A DNA stretch of 64,000 nucleotides, taken from contig JANXYX010000014.1 in the NCBI GenBank assembly GCA_025408425.1, forward strand, positions 1-64,000, read 5' to 3'. Under the pieces are notes generated by a model. That model was not told the origin of the DNA. It did no database searches and saw only the letters and a list, made by a program, of their open reading frames with translations. Shown here piece after piece: positions 35,894-46,174 of this stretch. Position 1 is the stretch's first letter. Each line of letters starts with the position of its first letter. The position numbers and the translations under genes were made by a program. Origin of the DNA: Granulicella sp. (GTDB lineage Bacteria > Acidobacteriota > Terriglobia > Terriglobales > Acidobacteriaceae).

Positions 35894-37258
35894 GTGATCG
35901 ATATGCCGGAGCAGATGTCAATCCGCGGAAGATGTGCAAGGTGGACCGCTCTGGCGGTGCTAGTAGCCTTGGTAGGCTGCAAGAGCGCCCCGCGTATGCC
36001 TGTAGCCGAGATTGACTCGGATGTTCGTGAATACGTGCGGATCGCGGCGGCCCTAGGACAACGAGATGCAGATTCCCTGGACTACTACTACGAGACGAAT
36101 AGTGGAGATGCGGATACGCAGAAAGAGCCGCCATCATTGTCGTCTCTCAAAGTCTCTGCGCTAAGTCTGATTAGGAAGGTGAAGCGCGAGCTCTCGTCAC
36201 AAAATCACGACACAGCCAGAGAAAACTACTTGTTAGCGCAGCTTCGGGCTATCGTGAGCCGTGCAGATGTGTTGATGGCTGTGCCGACAACCTTTGATGA
36301 AGAGATGCAAAGTAGTTTTGGAGTTAGACTCCCTGCCAGTTATGACCACCGCTCCATAGGTCGTGTACAGGCGGAGTTGCAGGCAGTATTGCCGGGCAAG
36401 GGACTGCTGGCAGACAGATACCAAGCGTTCGATGAAACATTTGTTATTTCACCTTCCCTGGTTCCTGCAGTTATAGAGAAAGCGGTAGAGGAGTGTAGGA
36501 GAGAGACGCTAGCTCACATTGCCCTTCCGGCGGGAGAGAAGGTAACGATCGAATATGTCCGCAATCGGCCGTGGAGCGCGTTTAGCTGGTACAAGGGGCA
36601 TTATCACAGCGTCATTCAAATCAATATGGACTTTGGTTTGACGGTGGATCGTGCGTTGAACCTTGCCTGCCACGAAGCGTACCCAGGACATCACACCTAC
36701 AACAGCATCCGTGAAGCGGAGTTGGTGAAAGGTAGGGGGCTGGAGGAGTACACGGTGCAACCTACTTATAGCCCTCAGTCCATGATGTCGGAGTCGATGG
36801 CGACGTTGGCTGTTGACGTGGCATTTCCTGCAGCAAAGCGGCTTGTTATTGAGCGCGATGTATTGTTCCCGCTTGCAGGGAAAGATGTTAGGTTGGCTGC
36901 GCGGTACTTACAAGTTGAGGCTCTTGTCGATCAACTCCATACGGTTGAGCCAGAGATTGCGCGAGAGTATCTCGATGGTCAGCTTGAGTTTGAGCGGGCT
37001 GGCGGACAGTTGCAGAGTGCGGCGTTGATGGCGCATCCCGAGGCCGCACTGAAATATATCAATGAGTATCGGAGCTACGTTACTACCTACACGTACGGTC
37101 GCGATCTTGTTGCAGACCTGATTCAGAAGCGTTCTGGAGAAGACAGTAGCGCACGGTGGAGGACTTATACGGGCCTCATGGTCGAGCCGTCAGAACAGTT
37201 TGTTACAAATCGAGATTCCGTCAGGGTTGCACCTTTATCGCGTGCAGGTGGCGGTTAG
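35894..37258 (+). CDS. DUF885 family lipoprotein, peptidase-like
   Basis: 454 residues from a GTG; in-frame ATGs at 35903 and 35915 are also possible starts. A lipoprotein signal with lipobox LVGC (near residue 36 of the long form) anchors it in the membrane. The DUF885 hallmark HEAYPGHH begins at residue 260 and looks like a zinc-binding site. Other typical parts are ISPSLVPAVIEKAVEECR, MMSESMATLAVDVAF, the late VEALVDQLHTVEPEIAREYL, and ALKYINEYRSYVTTYTYGRDL. DUF885 proteins are regarded as probable metallopeptidases, but the substrate here is unknown. It lies between the small peptide and the M20 genes. Confidence 0.75.
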   Translation: MIDMPEQMSIRGRCARWTALAVLVALVGCKSAPRMPVAEIDSDVREYVRIAAALGQRDADSLDYYYETNSGDADTQKEPPSLSSLKVSALSLIRKVKRELSSQNHDTARENYLLAQLRAIVSRADVLMAVPTTFDEEMQSSFGVRLPASYDHRSIGRVQAELQAVLPGKGLLADRYQAFDETFVISPSLVPAVIEKAVEECRRETLAHIALPAGEKVTIEYVRNRPWSAFSWYKGHYHSVIQINMDFGLTVDRALNLACHEAYPGHHTYNSIREAELVKGRGLEEYTVQPTYSPQSMMSESMATLAVDVAFPAAKRLVIERDVLFPLAGKDVRLAARYLQVEALVDQLHTVEPEIAREYLDGQLEFERAGGQLQSAALMAHPEAALKYINEYRSYVTTYTYGRDLVADLIQKRSGEDSSARWRTYTGLMVEPSEQFVTNRDSVRVAPLSRAGGG

Positions 37259-37324
37259 AGGTGTGGGTAGTTGAGGCGGTAATGCAGGACTAGGTCAACC
37301 AGTTGTCAATGCCAGGAGAGATTA

Positions 37325-38962
37325 ATGAGTGTAAAGATTGTGTCGTTAGTGATGATGGGGCTCCTCCCGTTCAGCGTCGGATGCAAGAGCAAGTCAGCCG
37401 ACCAGCCAGTCGCAAGTTCTAAACCGAAGCTGGGCATTCGGCCGCACGGTGACGAGACGGTGCAGCCCGACATGAGCAAGGTACCGGCTGATCTGGCTAA
37501 GGTGTTTGACTACATCGACACGCACATTGACGACCATGTTGAGAATCTGCAGAAGTGGATTCAGCAGCCAAGTATCTCCAACAGCGGCGAAGGTATTCCT
37601 GAGAGCGCTGAGATGGTGAAGGGCTTCTTCGATAAGTTGGGCTGCCAGCAGACACGTGTGTACGACGTTGGAATTACGGAGTATGGAACGCCTGGGAATC
37701 CTGTGGTCTACGCACACTGTGATGAAGGCGCACCAAAGACCCTGGTTATCTACTGGCAGTACGATACGATGCCGGTTACGCAGCCGGAGAACTGGATAGC
37801 TCCTCCGTTTGAAGGGCGGCTCGTCGACGGAAAGACCGCTGGCGTAAATCCCGACTTCAAGAAGGTATTGATTGGCCGTGGTGCGACAAATTCAAAGGGA
37901 CCAGAGATGGCTGAGTTGAACGCCATCATGTCGATGAAGCAGGTTATGGGTAAGCTTCCGGTAAACCTGATCTTTGTGGCAGAGGGTGATGAAGAGCGCA
38001 TGGACATTGGCTTGCGCAAGTTCATGAAGGAGCACTCTGATCTGTTCAAGGACGGCGATGCGATGCTCGGTGGTGGGGGCTCTGAAGGATGCGTTTACGT
38101 CGAATTGACGACAAGCGGCAAGAGTTGGGGACGTGGGCCAACGGTGTCGGATATTCACGGCGTCTTCAAGCGCACGACGGACAGCCCGGCATGGCGCCAC
38201 ATTCATATGCTTGCTTCTCTGACATCTGAAGATGGCAATACACCATTGATCAAAGGCTTCTTCGACAACATGGTTCCGCCCACGCCGGACCAGAGTGCAG
38301 CTATGAAGAAGCAGGCGGAGAAGGTTGATCTTACGTCGGTCGCGAAGAATGTTGGTGTGGCTCGTTTCATCTCAGACGATCCGTACAAGTTTCTTGAGAT
38401 GGGCCGCTTTGGCACATCGTTCAACCTAGACGGGATCTGGGGTGGAAATATGTACGCAGGCGGAGCTGGTGCAATTCTGCCGAACAAGATTACGTCAAAG
38501 CATAACTTTCGTTATGTGCCGAATATGAACGGCCTGGATATCGTAAAGAAGCTACGTGCACAGCTTGATCACAACGGCTATAAGGACGTTGAGATGAGGC
38601 TGATCGGCGACGTTCCCTGGGCGAAGAACCCGTCCAAGGATACGGACATCGCGCACGCGGGTGATGCGACTTACGCCATGATGGGAATTCAAGGGCGCCC
38701 TGAGTATCCCGCAGCTGGTGGCTACTGGCCAGCCTATGTTTTCACTGATCAAGAGGTCGGTGAGAAGGTAGGCAACGTGATGTTGCCGATGGGCGGAGCT
38801 CGCGCAGGATCTGGCGGGAGAGCCCACGCGGCAAACGAATACTACGTGATTGAAGGCGCAGGCAAGACATACGGCATGGCCGGTGCTGAGAAGACGATTG
38901 CGACCACGATCTACAACTACTCGAAGATTACGACCATAACCCCCAAGCCCAAGTCTCACTAG
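37325..38962 (+). CDS. M20-family lipoprotein, tandem copy 1
   Basis: 545 residues with a lipoprotein signal (lipobox VGCKSK, Cys near 20). The M20 metallopeptidase frame is clear: [45 protein letters not shown] and a C-terminal [11 protein letters not shown] with the last His ligand. However, the canonical first ligand motif (GHxD) reads YWQYD, with Gln at 145 in place of His. The bridging Asp of the GRGATDxKG pattern is Asn at 189. Two of the five usual metal ligands are therefore changed, while the EE pair and C-terminal His remain. Activity on peptides may be altered. The ATG follows GGAGAG. Confidence 0.8.
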   Translation: MSVKIVSLVMMGLLPFSVGCKSKSADQPVASSKPKLGIRPHGDETVQPDMSKVPADLAKVFDYIDTHIDDHVENLQKWIQQPSISNSGEGIPESAEMVKGFFDKLGCQQTRVYDVGITEYGTPGNPVVYAHCDEGAPKTLVIYWQYDTMPVTQPENWIAPPFEGRLVDGKTAGVNPDFKKVLIGRGATNSKGPEMAELNAIMSMKQVMGKLPVNLIFVAEGDEERMDIGLRKFMKEHSDLFKDGDAMLGGGGSEGCVYVELTTSGKSWGRGPTVSDIHGVFKRTTDSPAWRHIHMLASLTSEDGNTPLIKGFFDNMVPPTPDQSAAMKKQAEKVDLTSVAKNVGVARFISDDPYKFLEMGRFGTSFNLDGIWGGNMYAGGAGAILPNKITSKHNFRYVPNMNGLDIVKKLRAQLDHNGYKDVEMRLIGDVPWAKNPSKDTDIAHAGDATYAMMGIQGRPEYPAAGGYWPAYVFTDQEVGEKVGNVMLPMGGARAGSGGRAHAANEYYVIEGAGKTYGMAGAEKTIATTIYNYSKITTITPKPKSH

Positions 38963-39054
38963 GGCTGTGGGGGTTACGCCCCACTAAACGTTTTGCGAGC
39001 GATGGGATCTACAGCCGAATAACGGAATCTGAACACAGAATCGACAGGAGCCGC

Positions 39055-40701
39055 ATGATGCGTTCGAAAGTCACCACACTCGTTCTACTTGTCGCAATTG
39101 CTGGCGTCAGCGGCTGCAAGAGCAAGCCCACCGGAGAAACAGCTGCGCCTGCCACGCCGAAGCTAGGGATTCGTGCCCATGGGGATGAGACCCTCCAGCC
39201 GGACATGGCTCAGGTCCCGGACCCGATGAAGAAAGTCTTCAGCTATATCGACGACCACATCGATGATCACGTCGAGCTGCTGCAGAAGTGGATTCGGCAA
39301 CCGAGTATATCGAACAGCGGCGAAGGTATTCCTGAGAGTGCAGAGATGGTGAAGGGATTTTTCGACCAGCTTGGATGCCAACAGACGCGTGTCTACGACG
39401 TAGGCATTACGGAGTACGGAACGCCAGGTAATCCGGTGGTATTCGCGAAGTGTGATGAGGGAGCGCCAAAGACGGTGGTGATTTACTGGCAATACGACAC
39501 AATGCCGGTTACACAACCGGAGAACTGGGTAGCGCCTCCGTTTGAAGCGCGGCTGGTGGATGGTAAGACCGCTGGCATTGAACCTGAGTTCAAGAAGGCA
39601 CTCATCGGCCGCGGTGCCGTGAACTCCAAGGGGCCGGAGATGTCGGTCTATAACGCGTTGGCGTCACTCAAGGCGGTGAACGGTAAGCTCCCCGTGAATG
39701 TGATCTTTGTTGCTGAAGGCGATGAAGAGCGTATGGACATCGGTCTCCGGAAGTTTATGACGGACCACTCCGACCTGTTCAAGGGAGCGGATGCGATGTG
39801 GGGTCCTGGCGGCTCCGAGGGTTGCGTATACATCGAACTAACGACGAGCGGCAAGAGCTGGGGGCGTGGGCCGATTCAGTCCGACATCCATGGATCGAAC
39901 AAGCGGTCAGTGGATAGCCCCGCGTGGCGGCACATCAAAATGCTGTCCTCGCTGGTCTCCGATGACGGCAATACGCCGATGATCAAAGGCTTTGCCGACA
40001 ACGTGGAGCCGCTGAACCCGGCGGAGCTTGAAGATCTGAAGAAGCAGGCCGCGAAGCTGGACTTGACCAAAGCTGCGCAGGGGCTTGGCGTGAGGCGGTA
40101 CATCTCGGATGATCCGTTCACGATGTTGAAGATGGCGCGGTATGGTCTGTCATTCAACCTGGATGGGATCTGGGGCGGAAATATGTACGCCGGCGGCGCC
40201 GGGGCCATTCTTCCGAACAAGATCACATCGAAGCACAACATCCGTTATGTGCCGAATATGAACGGCCTGGACATTGTGAAGAAGATCCGGGCGCAACTCG
40301 ATCACAACGGTTACAAGGACGTTGAACTGAAGCTGATTGGGGATGTGCCTTGGTCGAAGATGAACTACAACACGGACATCCAACATGCAGCTGATGCGAT
40401 GTATGGCACGTTCGGAGTTCCTGTTCGGCCACGGGCTGAGGGTGCTTCGATCCTTGGTGGCTACTGGCCCTCGTATCTGTTCTCAAACCAAGTAGTTGGG
40501 CAGAAAGTGGGTATGGCTTCGATGCCGATTGGGAGTGGTTCGGTAGGCAGAGGCGGGAGGGCCCACGCGGCGAATGAGTACTACATTATCGAAGGTGCAG
40601 GAAAGACGTACGGGATGGCTGGAGCTGAGAAGTCCGTTGCGCTGGCAATTTGGAACTACGCCAACGGAGTCTCTGATGTGAAGCCGACAGCAACGAAGTA
40701 A
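39055..40701 (+). CDS. M20-family lipoprotein, tandem copy 2
   Basis: 548 residues, closely similar to the copies on either side over the whole length. Lipobox SGCKSK. The first metal-ligand motif reads YWQYD (Gln at 146) and the bridging position reads GRGAVNSKGP, so the same His and Asp are missing as in copy 1. DEERMDIG and [11 protein letters not shown] are kept. It differs from copy 1 mostly between residues 310 and 345 and near 435-470, where substrate-contacting loops might lie. Separated from copy 1 by 92 bp that include a gtgggg/ccccac hairpin (38967-38984 region). Confidence 0.8.
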   Translation: MMRSKVTTLVLLVAIAGVSGCKSKPTGETAAPATPKLGIRAHGDETLQPDMAQVPDPMKKVFSYIDDHIDDHVELLQKWIRQPSISNSGEGIPESAEMVKGFFDQLGCQQTRVYDVGITEYGTPGNPVVFAKCDEGAPKTVVIYWQYDTMPVTQPENWVAPPFEARLVDGKTAGIEPEFKKALIGRGAVNSKGPEMSVYNALASLKAVNGKLPVNVIFVAEGDEERMDIGLRKFMTDHSDLFKGADAMWGPGGSEGCVYIELTTSGKSWGRGPIQSDIHGSNKRSVDSPAWRHIKMLSSLVSDDGNTPMIKGFADNVEPLNPAELEDLKKQAAKLDLTKAAQGLGVRRYISDDPFTMLKMARYGLSFNLDGIWGGNMYAGGAGAILPNKITSKHNIRYVPNMNGLDIVKKIRAQLDHNGYKDVELKLIGDVPWSKMNYNTDIQHAADAMYGTFGVPVRPRAEGASILGGYWPSYLFSNQVVGQKVGMASMPIGSGSVGRGGRAHAANEYYIIEGAGKTYGMAGAEKSVALAIWNYANGVSDVKPTATK

Positions 40702-40774
40702 GGGGAAGTGAAGGTATTTGGCCGGAGTAAAGACCGAGTAGCTGTGAAGAAGCAGCTGTTCATCTGAAAGGGAA

Positions 40775-42460
40775 ATGATGCGTTCAAGAGTTGCGCTGCT
40801 CTGTGTCCTCGGTGTTCTGGCGGGTTGCCACAGCAAGACCACATCCAGCCCTGGCACTAAGCCAGGCCCAGCAAACACGGTCAAGCTGGGCATTCGTCCA
40901 CACGGCGACGAAACGATTGAGCCGGATATGAGCAAGACGCCTGCTGATCTACAGAAGGTCTATGCCTATATCGATGACCATATCGATGACCACGTTGAAA
41001 ATCTGCAGAAGTGGATTCGTCAGCCGAGTATTTCCAACAGCGGCGAGGGCATTCCTGAGAGTGCAGAGATGGTGAAGGGATTTTTCGACCAACTGGGCTG
41101 CCAGCAGACGCGTGTCTATGATGTTGGCATTACGGAGTATGGATCTCCAGGAAACCCCGTTGTCTATGCAAAGTGCGATGAGGGTGCGCCGAAGACGCTG
41201 GTAGTTTATTGGATGTATGACACGATGCCGGTAACGCAGCCGGAGAACTGGGTTGCTCCTCCGTTTGAGGCGCGGCTGGTCGATGGCGCTACCGCAGGAC
41301 TGAACCCGGCCTACAAGAAGGTGCTTATCGGGCGAGGAGCGACAAACTCCAAGGGTCCGCAGATGAGCCAACTGAACGCGCTGATGTCGATGAAAGCGGT
41401 GATGGGCAAGCTTCCGGTGAACCTCATCTTTGTTGCCGAAGGTGATGAAGAGCGCATGGACATCGGTTTGCGAAAGTTTGTGAAAGATCACTCCGATCTC
41501 TTCAAGGGCGCAGATGCGATGTTGATGTTTGGGGTGCAATCTGAGAGCGGCGCGGGTGGTCTGATGGGTGGCTCCGAGGGCTGCGTGTACGTTGAGCTAA
41601 CGACCAGCGGAAAGAGCTGGGGCCGAGGTCCTATCCAGTCTGACATTCATGGATCAAACAAGCGATCAGTGGACAGCCCTGCTTGGCGGCATATGAAGAT
41701 GCTGGCATCGTTGGTGTCGGACGATGGAAATACACCTAAGATCGGGGGTTTCTTTGACAATCTTGCACCTTTGACGCCTTCGGAGACGAAGAAGCTAAAG
41801 GATGTTTCCGGGAAACTTGACCTGACTGTTGCTGCGAAGAATCTGGGAGTAGGCCGATTTATTTCTGACGATCCTTTCACGATGTTGAAGATGCAACGTT
41901 ACGGCACGTCGTTCAATCTGGACGGCATCTGGGGAGGCAATATGTATGCCGGCGGAGCTGGAGCAATTCTTCCGAACAAGATCACCTCCAAACATAACTT
42001 CCGCTACATACCAAATATGAATGGTCTGGACATTGTGAAGAAGCTCCGCGCGCAGCTTGATCGCAATGGCTATAAAGACGTGGAGATGAAGTTGATTGGT
42101 GATGTGCCGTGGTCGAAGATGTCATATGACTCCGACATCGCAAGGGCCATCACAAAGACGTATACGGACTTCGGCATTCCATATGCAACTCCTGCCGACG
42201 GTGAGTCCATACTTGGCGGCTATTGGCCATCGTATCTGTTCTCGAATGGGGCAACCGGAGAGAAGATTGCTCCTGTAGCGATGCCGATCGCGGGCGGTGC
42301 AGCTGGCCATGGTGGCAGAGCGCACGCGGCAAATGAGTACTACATCATTGAAGGTGCGGGAAAAGTTTACGGAATGGCCGGAGCAGAGAAGTCCATTGCC
42401 TCCATCGTCTACAACTACGCCGCATCAGGCGCCAAACCCACAAAGAGCCCAACACAATGA
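40775..42460 (+). CDS. M20-family lipoprotein, tandem copy 3
   Basis: 561 residues, third paralogue. Lipobox AGCHSK. The first motif reads YWMYD, with Met at 147 instead of the His ligand, and the bridging position is Asn ([10 protein letters not shown]). It has a short insertion relative to the other copies after DAMLMFG ([12 protein letters not shown], about 252-263). The remaining ligands ([19 protein letters not shown]) are present. Its stop overlaps the ABC ATPase start by four bases (ATGA), which ties the M20 genes to the transporter. Confidence 0.8.
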   Translation: MMRSRVALLCVLGVLAGCHSKTTSSPGTKPGPANTVKLGIRPHGDETIEPDMSKTPADLQKVYAYIDDHIDDHVENLQKWIRQPSISNSGEGIPESAEMVKGFFDQLGCQQTRVYDVGITEYGSPGNPVVYAKCDEGAPKTLVVYWMYDTMPVTQPENWVAPPFEARLVDGATAGLNPAYKKVLIGRGATNSKGPQMSQLNALMSMKAVMGKLPVNLIFVAEGDEERMDIGLRKFVKDHSDLFKGADAMLMFGVQSESGAGGLMGGSEGCVYVELTTSGKSWGRGPIQSDIHGSNKRSVDSPAWRHMKMLASLVSDDGNTPKIGGFFDNLAPLTPSETKKLKDVSGKLDLTVAAKNLGVGRFISDDPFTMLKMQRYGTSFNLDGIWGGNMYAGGAGAILPNKITSKHNFRYIPNMNGLDIVKKLRAQLDRNGYKDVEMKLIGDVPWSKMSYDSDIARAITKTYTDFGIPYATPADGESILGGYWPSYLFSNGATGEKIAPVAMPIAGGAAGHGGRAHAANEYYIIEGAGKVYGMAGAEKSIASIVYNYAASGAKPTKSPTQ

Positions 42461-43221
42461 CCTCTAAAATACCTGTGATTTCCATTCGCAACCTTACGAA
42501 GACTTATCAGATGGGTGAAGTGGCCGTCCATGCATTGCGGTCAGTCTCTCTTGATATCAACGCTGGTGAATTTGTAACCGTTGTTGGTCCATCTGGTTCT
42601 GGCAAATCAACATTGATGCATATTCTTGGCTGCCTGGACCAACCCAGCAGAGGGCAATATTTTCTAGACGGCAAGGATGTATCTCGACTGTCAGATGATG
42701 AGGTTTCGTCTGTACGCAACAGCAAGATCGGATTCGTATTCCAGGGCTTTAATCTGCTTACGCGAACGTCTGCGTTGGAAAATGTTGAACTGCCGCTGCT
42801 GTATGGCGCGAATCCTGTATCGGCGTCTGAGCGGCGCAATCGTGCAATGGCAGCGCTTGCGGCGGTGGGGTTGGAATCGCGGTATGAGCACCATACTAAC
42901 CAGCTCTCGGGTGGTCAGCAGCAGCGTGTCGCCATTGCTCGAGCGCTTTTGAACAATCCTTCGATACTGCTTGCGGATGAGCCAACGGGAAATCTGGATA
43001 GTCGCACCAGCGTTGAGGTAATGGACATCTTTCAATCATTGAAAGAGGAGCGTGGCATTACGATTGTTCTGATTACGCACGAGCCGGATGTGGCAGCTTA
43101 CGGATCGCGGATCATTGCATTCAAGGATGGCGTGATCACCGCAGACGAATTGAATGGGCAGCGACGTACCGCACGCGGTGAGCTTGCGGAGATCCCCGAA
43201 GTTGTCCAGGAGACTGCGTAA
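42457..43221 (+). CDS. MacB/LolD-type ABC transporter ATPase
   Basis: 254-residue ATP-binding subunit. Walker [10 protein letters not shown] (near residue 45), [15 protein letters not shown] signature, and Walker [10 protein letters not shown] followed by the LDSRTS D-loop are intact. The group powers MacB, LolCDE and FtsX-like mechanotransmission systems that move substrates from the periplasm outward or extract lipoproteins, rather than importing. Its start overlaps the third M20 stop, and its stop overlaps the next permease start (TAATG). Strong translational coupling indicates one functional unit. Confidence 0.92.
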   Translation: MTSKIPVISIRNLTKTYQMGEVAVHALRSVSLDINAGEFVTVVGPSGSGKSTLMHILGCLDQPSRGQYFLDGKDVSRLSDDEVSSVRNSKIGFVFQGFNLLTRTSALENVELPLLYGANPVSASERRNRAMAALAAVGLESRYEHHTNQLSGGQQQRVAIARALLNNPSILLADEPTGNLDSRTSVEVMDIFQSLKEERGITIVLITHEPDVAAYGSRIIAFKDGVITADELNGQRRTARGELAEIPEVVQETA

Positions 43222-44717
43222 TGGCACTTAAGACAAGCTGGATCATCTCACTGAAGGCTCTTCGCCGGAACAAGCTACAGACTGCGCTGACTATGGTTGG
43301 AATGACGATCGGGGTCGCGACAGTCCTTACGATGATCGCGTTGGGGTCTGGCGCGCAGGCGGCGATTCAGGATCAGGTGAAGGCGGCCGGTATGAACCTG
43401 ATTGTGGTGAAGGCAGGAAACTACCAACTCCAGCAGGATAGATTGCCGGATGATGCAATCGAGCCTGCAGCTTATTACCAGAGCCCCGGGTCTGCTCCGC
43501 GACTCGATTCAGGCGTGTATGTTCCAGGTGCAGCTAGTCTGCGACGGAGTTTCTTCCATCCTGAGGATGATCCGTTTGCCGTGCATGATCATCCTACTTC
43601 GCGGCAGAGACTGGGTGACTCGGAAGCTGGACTGGGATCGGCTGCGACGTTGACTATCTCGGATGCTGATGCGATCCGTCAGATAAGCGGCGTGCAGTAT
43701 GTATCGGAGGGAGTCCACGAGAACGCACACATCGGATACCAGGGGCAGCGCTGGTTTACCCGTATGCATGGAGACGACGTTTCGATGCCCAAGATCAAGC
43801 GGGCATGGGTCTTTACGCACGGAGGCTACTTTACGAAGCGTGAGGAGGCCAAAGCAGAGCAGGTGGTAGTGCTTGGCGGGATTGTTGCAGAGAAGCTATT
43901 CGGCAAAGATAACCCAGTAGGAAAGACGGTTACTTTGTGGAACCAGTCGTTCAAGGTTTCAGGCGTTGTGAGTAGCAGTAGCTGGATGGTAGCTCCTGCT
44001 GCCGGTGACGATGAATTTGATGCGATCTATATTCCAGTAACTACTGTGCAGAAGCTATTGAACTTATCGAAGTTGAATGACATTACGGTGACTACCGTTT
44101 CGACTGGCGATGTGACCCGAGTGACAAAGGCGATTACGGATCTGCTTCGATCACGTCATCGTATTGCGTTCAGGACACCAGATGATTTTTTGGTGACCAG
44201 CCAAGCGCGAAAAGCCCTTACGGGTGGCGGCATGCGGTCTGACGTTCAGCGTGCGGTTGTTGGTAATGTCTCCGGGTTGGAGAAGGTGACGCTGGAGCAG
44301 CTAGGCAAGACGCTCGATCGAGCGAGTGCAACGATGACAGCGCTACTCGCGAGCATTGCGACCGTGTCTCTGATTGTTGGTGGTATTGGCATTATGAATA
44401 TCATGCTGCTGTCAGTCACGGAGCGCACGCGCGAGATTGGAATTCGACGGGCAGTTGGTGCGCGAGCGCAGGATGTGCTGCTGCAGTTTCTGCTGGAGTC
44501 GATTACGTTGAGCGTAACGGGTGGCTTGCTGGGAGTTGCGATCGGCTACGGGGTCTCATTGTTTATCTCGAAGATATTGCAGTGGTCGACGCAAGTTTCA
44601 CCTCTCTCAGTGGCACTATCGTTTGGCGTGTCCGCCGCCGTTGGCATCTTCTTCGGCTACTATCCTGCGAAGCAAGCTTCACAGGTGCTTCCGATCGCAT
44701 CTCTCAAGTACGAATAA
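43221..44717 (+). CDS. MacB-like ABC permease 1
   Basis: 498 residues with the MacB/FtsX layout: one N-terminal membrane helix (MTIGVATVLTMIALGSGA), a large periplasmic core domain, and three C-terminal helices with [21 protein letters not shown], the coupling-helix region. The ATPase is separate, unlike MacB itself. Compared with permease 2 it carries an extra periplasmic insert of roughly 60 residues after the first strand, including SFFHPEDDPFAVHDHP, which is rich in His and Asp and could bind metal. The substrate is unknown. Confidence 0.88.
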   Translation: MALKTSWIISLKALRRNKLQTALTMVGMTIGVATVLTMIALGSGAQAAIQDQVKAAGMNLIVVKAGNYQLQQDRLPDDAIEPAAYYQSPGSAPRLDSGVYVPGAASLRRSFFHPEDDPFAVHDHPTSRQRLGDSEAGLGSAATLTISDADAIRQISGVQYVSEGVHENAHIGYQGQRWFTRMHGDDVSMPKIKRAWVFTHGGYFTKREEAKAEQVVVLGGIVAEKLFGKDNPVGKTVTLWNQSFKVSGVVSSSSWMVAPAAGDDEFDAIYIPVTTVQKLLNLSKLNDITVTTVSTGDVTRVTKAITDLLRSRHRIAFRTPDDFLVTSQARKALTGGGMRSDVQRAVVGNVSGLEKVTLEQLGKTLDRASATMTALLASIATVSLIVGGIGIMNIMLLSVTERTREIGIRRAVGARAQDVLLQFLLESITLSVTGGLLGVAIGYGVSLFISKILQWSTQVSPLSVALSFGVSAAVGIFFGYYPAKQASQVLPIASLKYE

Positions 44718-44744
44718 ACGCTGGCGACCAACAGGCAGGAAATT

Positions 44745-46106
44745 ATGTTGACAACGAGTCTTCGAATTGCGCAAAAGGCCCTTAAGCGAAATAAGCTACG
44801 TACCGGCTTGGCGATACTGGGCATGACAATCGGCGTAGCAGCTGTGCTGACCATGTTTGCATTGGGCACGGGCGCTCAGGAGTCTGTATCGGCGGATGTC
44901 AGGTCGGCGGGTACGACGCTAATTTTTGTGCGGTCCGGCAACTTTACGCGAGGCGGAGAAGAATCTCGCATCCCTACTGGCATGGGCAGTACGAATTCTC
45001 TTGTGCCGGCCGATGCGGATGCTATCGCAAAGATCGACGGCGTCAAGTATGTCTCTGCGAATGTGAAGGAGCGGACTTGGGTAGAGACCTCAAACCAGCG
45101 TTTCTATACGCAGATAGTGGGCGCAGATGTCGCATATCCTGATGAATACGGCTGGACCTTCCAGAAGGGAAAGTTCTTCAAAGAGAGTGACGTTGCTTCG
45201 GCTGCGCAGGTGGCGGTAATTGGCAGCTCACTGCGTGACCATCTCTTCGGCGACGAGAACCCTGTCGGCAAAGAGGTGCAGTTGCATAATCAACCTTATC
45301 GGGTGGTGGGTGTCTTTGAGTCGAAGGACGACGAGCAGGCGGATCTCGCTATTATTCCTTACACGACCGCGCAAAAGCAGTTGGGAACAAGCTCCATTCA
45401 GATGGTTACCGTATCAGCGGAGCAAGCTGGTGATACAACCCGTATCTCCGATGCGATCAAGACACTTTTACGTAGTCGGCATCATTTGGATAACCAGATT
45501 ACGCAGCCTACTGGAGGGGTAGCGCTGGGTGGACTTCAACTGCCCGGTGCTGGTAGCGGCGGTGCTACTCCGGACGACTTCACGGTGAAGACGCAGTCTT
45601 CGGAGGCCTTGACCAAAGGGTTGAATACTTCGGTGGCGGCATTCATTCTGGCGAATATGCCACAGATGGACCAGACGAACTCACAGGAGATGGCGGGAAC
45701 GCTGAGTCGCGCGGGTTCGACGATGACTGCGCTGCTCGCAGCGATTGCGACGATCTCGCTGATCGTAGGCGGTATTGGCATTATGAACATCATGCTGGTG
45801 AGTGTGACGGAGCGTACGCGTGAGATCGGTATTCGTCGTGCGATCGGCGCTCGACAGAGCGATGTACTGCAGCAGTTTCTGGTGGAAGCGGTCTCGCTCA
45901 GCGTCTTCGGAGGGATTTTTGGCATCATCATCGGGTTCGCTGCGGCGTTGACTATCACCAACGTTTTGCACTGGCCAGCGACGATATCTTTTACGGCGGT
46001 AGCGCTCGCATTTGGAATTGCGGCGGCGACTGGTGTGTTCTTCGGCTTTTACCCTGCTCGTCGAGCCTCACAACTTAGCCCAATCGATGCGTTGCGGTAC
46101 GAGTAA
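44745..46106 (+). CDS. MacB-like ABC permease 2
   Basis: 453 residues with the same MacB/FtsX layout as permease 1 ([40 protein letters not shown]-terminal [22 protein letters not shown]). It lacks the His/Asp-rich insert, but has a Gly-rich loop [18 protein letters not shown] before the last helices. The two unlike permeases probably form a heterodimer driven by the upstream ATPase. A terminator follows 20 bp after the stop, closing the cluster. Confidence 0.88.
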   Translation: MLTTSLRIAQKALKRNKLRTGLAILGMTIGVAAVLTMFALGTGAQESVSADVRSAGTTLIFVRSGNFTRGGEESRIPTGMGSTNSLVPADADAIAKIDGVKYVSANVKERTWVETSNQRFYTQIVGADVAYPDEYGWTFQKGKFFKESDVASAAQVAVIGSSLRDHLFGDENPVGKEVQLHNQPYRVVGVFESKDDEQADLAIIPYTTAQKQLGTSSIQMVTVSAEQAGDTTRISDAIKTLLRSRHHLDNQITQPTGGVALGGLQLPGAGSGGATPDDFTVKTQSSEALTKGLNTSVAAFILANMPQMDQTNSQEMAGTLSRAGSTMTALLAAIATISLIVGGIGIMNIMLVSVTERTREIGIRRAIGARQSDVLQQFLVEAVSLSVFGGIFGIIIGFAAALTITNVLHWPATISFTAVALAFGIAAATGVFFGFYPARRASQLSPIDALRYE

Positions 46107-46126
46107 AAATGCCCGGCTAAAATACG

Positions 46127-46153
46127 AACGGCGGGAGTAGCTCCCGCCGTTTT
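46127..46153 (+). terminator. Intrinsic terminator closing the M20/ABC cluster
   Basis: aacggcgggag pairs with ctcccgccgtt across a 3-nt loop (11-bp stem), followed by tt. The preceding aaaat gives some bidirectional capacity, which would also serve the convergent ANTAR gene ending at 46175. Confidence 0.8.
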
Positions 46154-46174
46154 AGCCCACCCCACTCGATGGCT

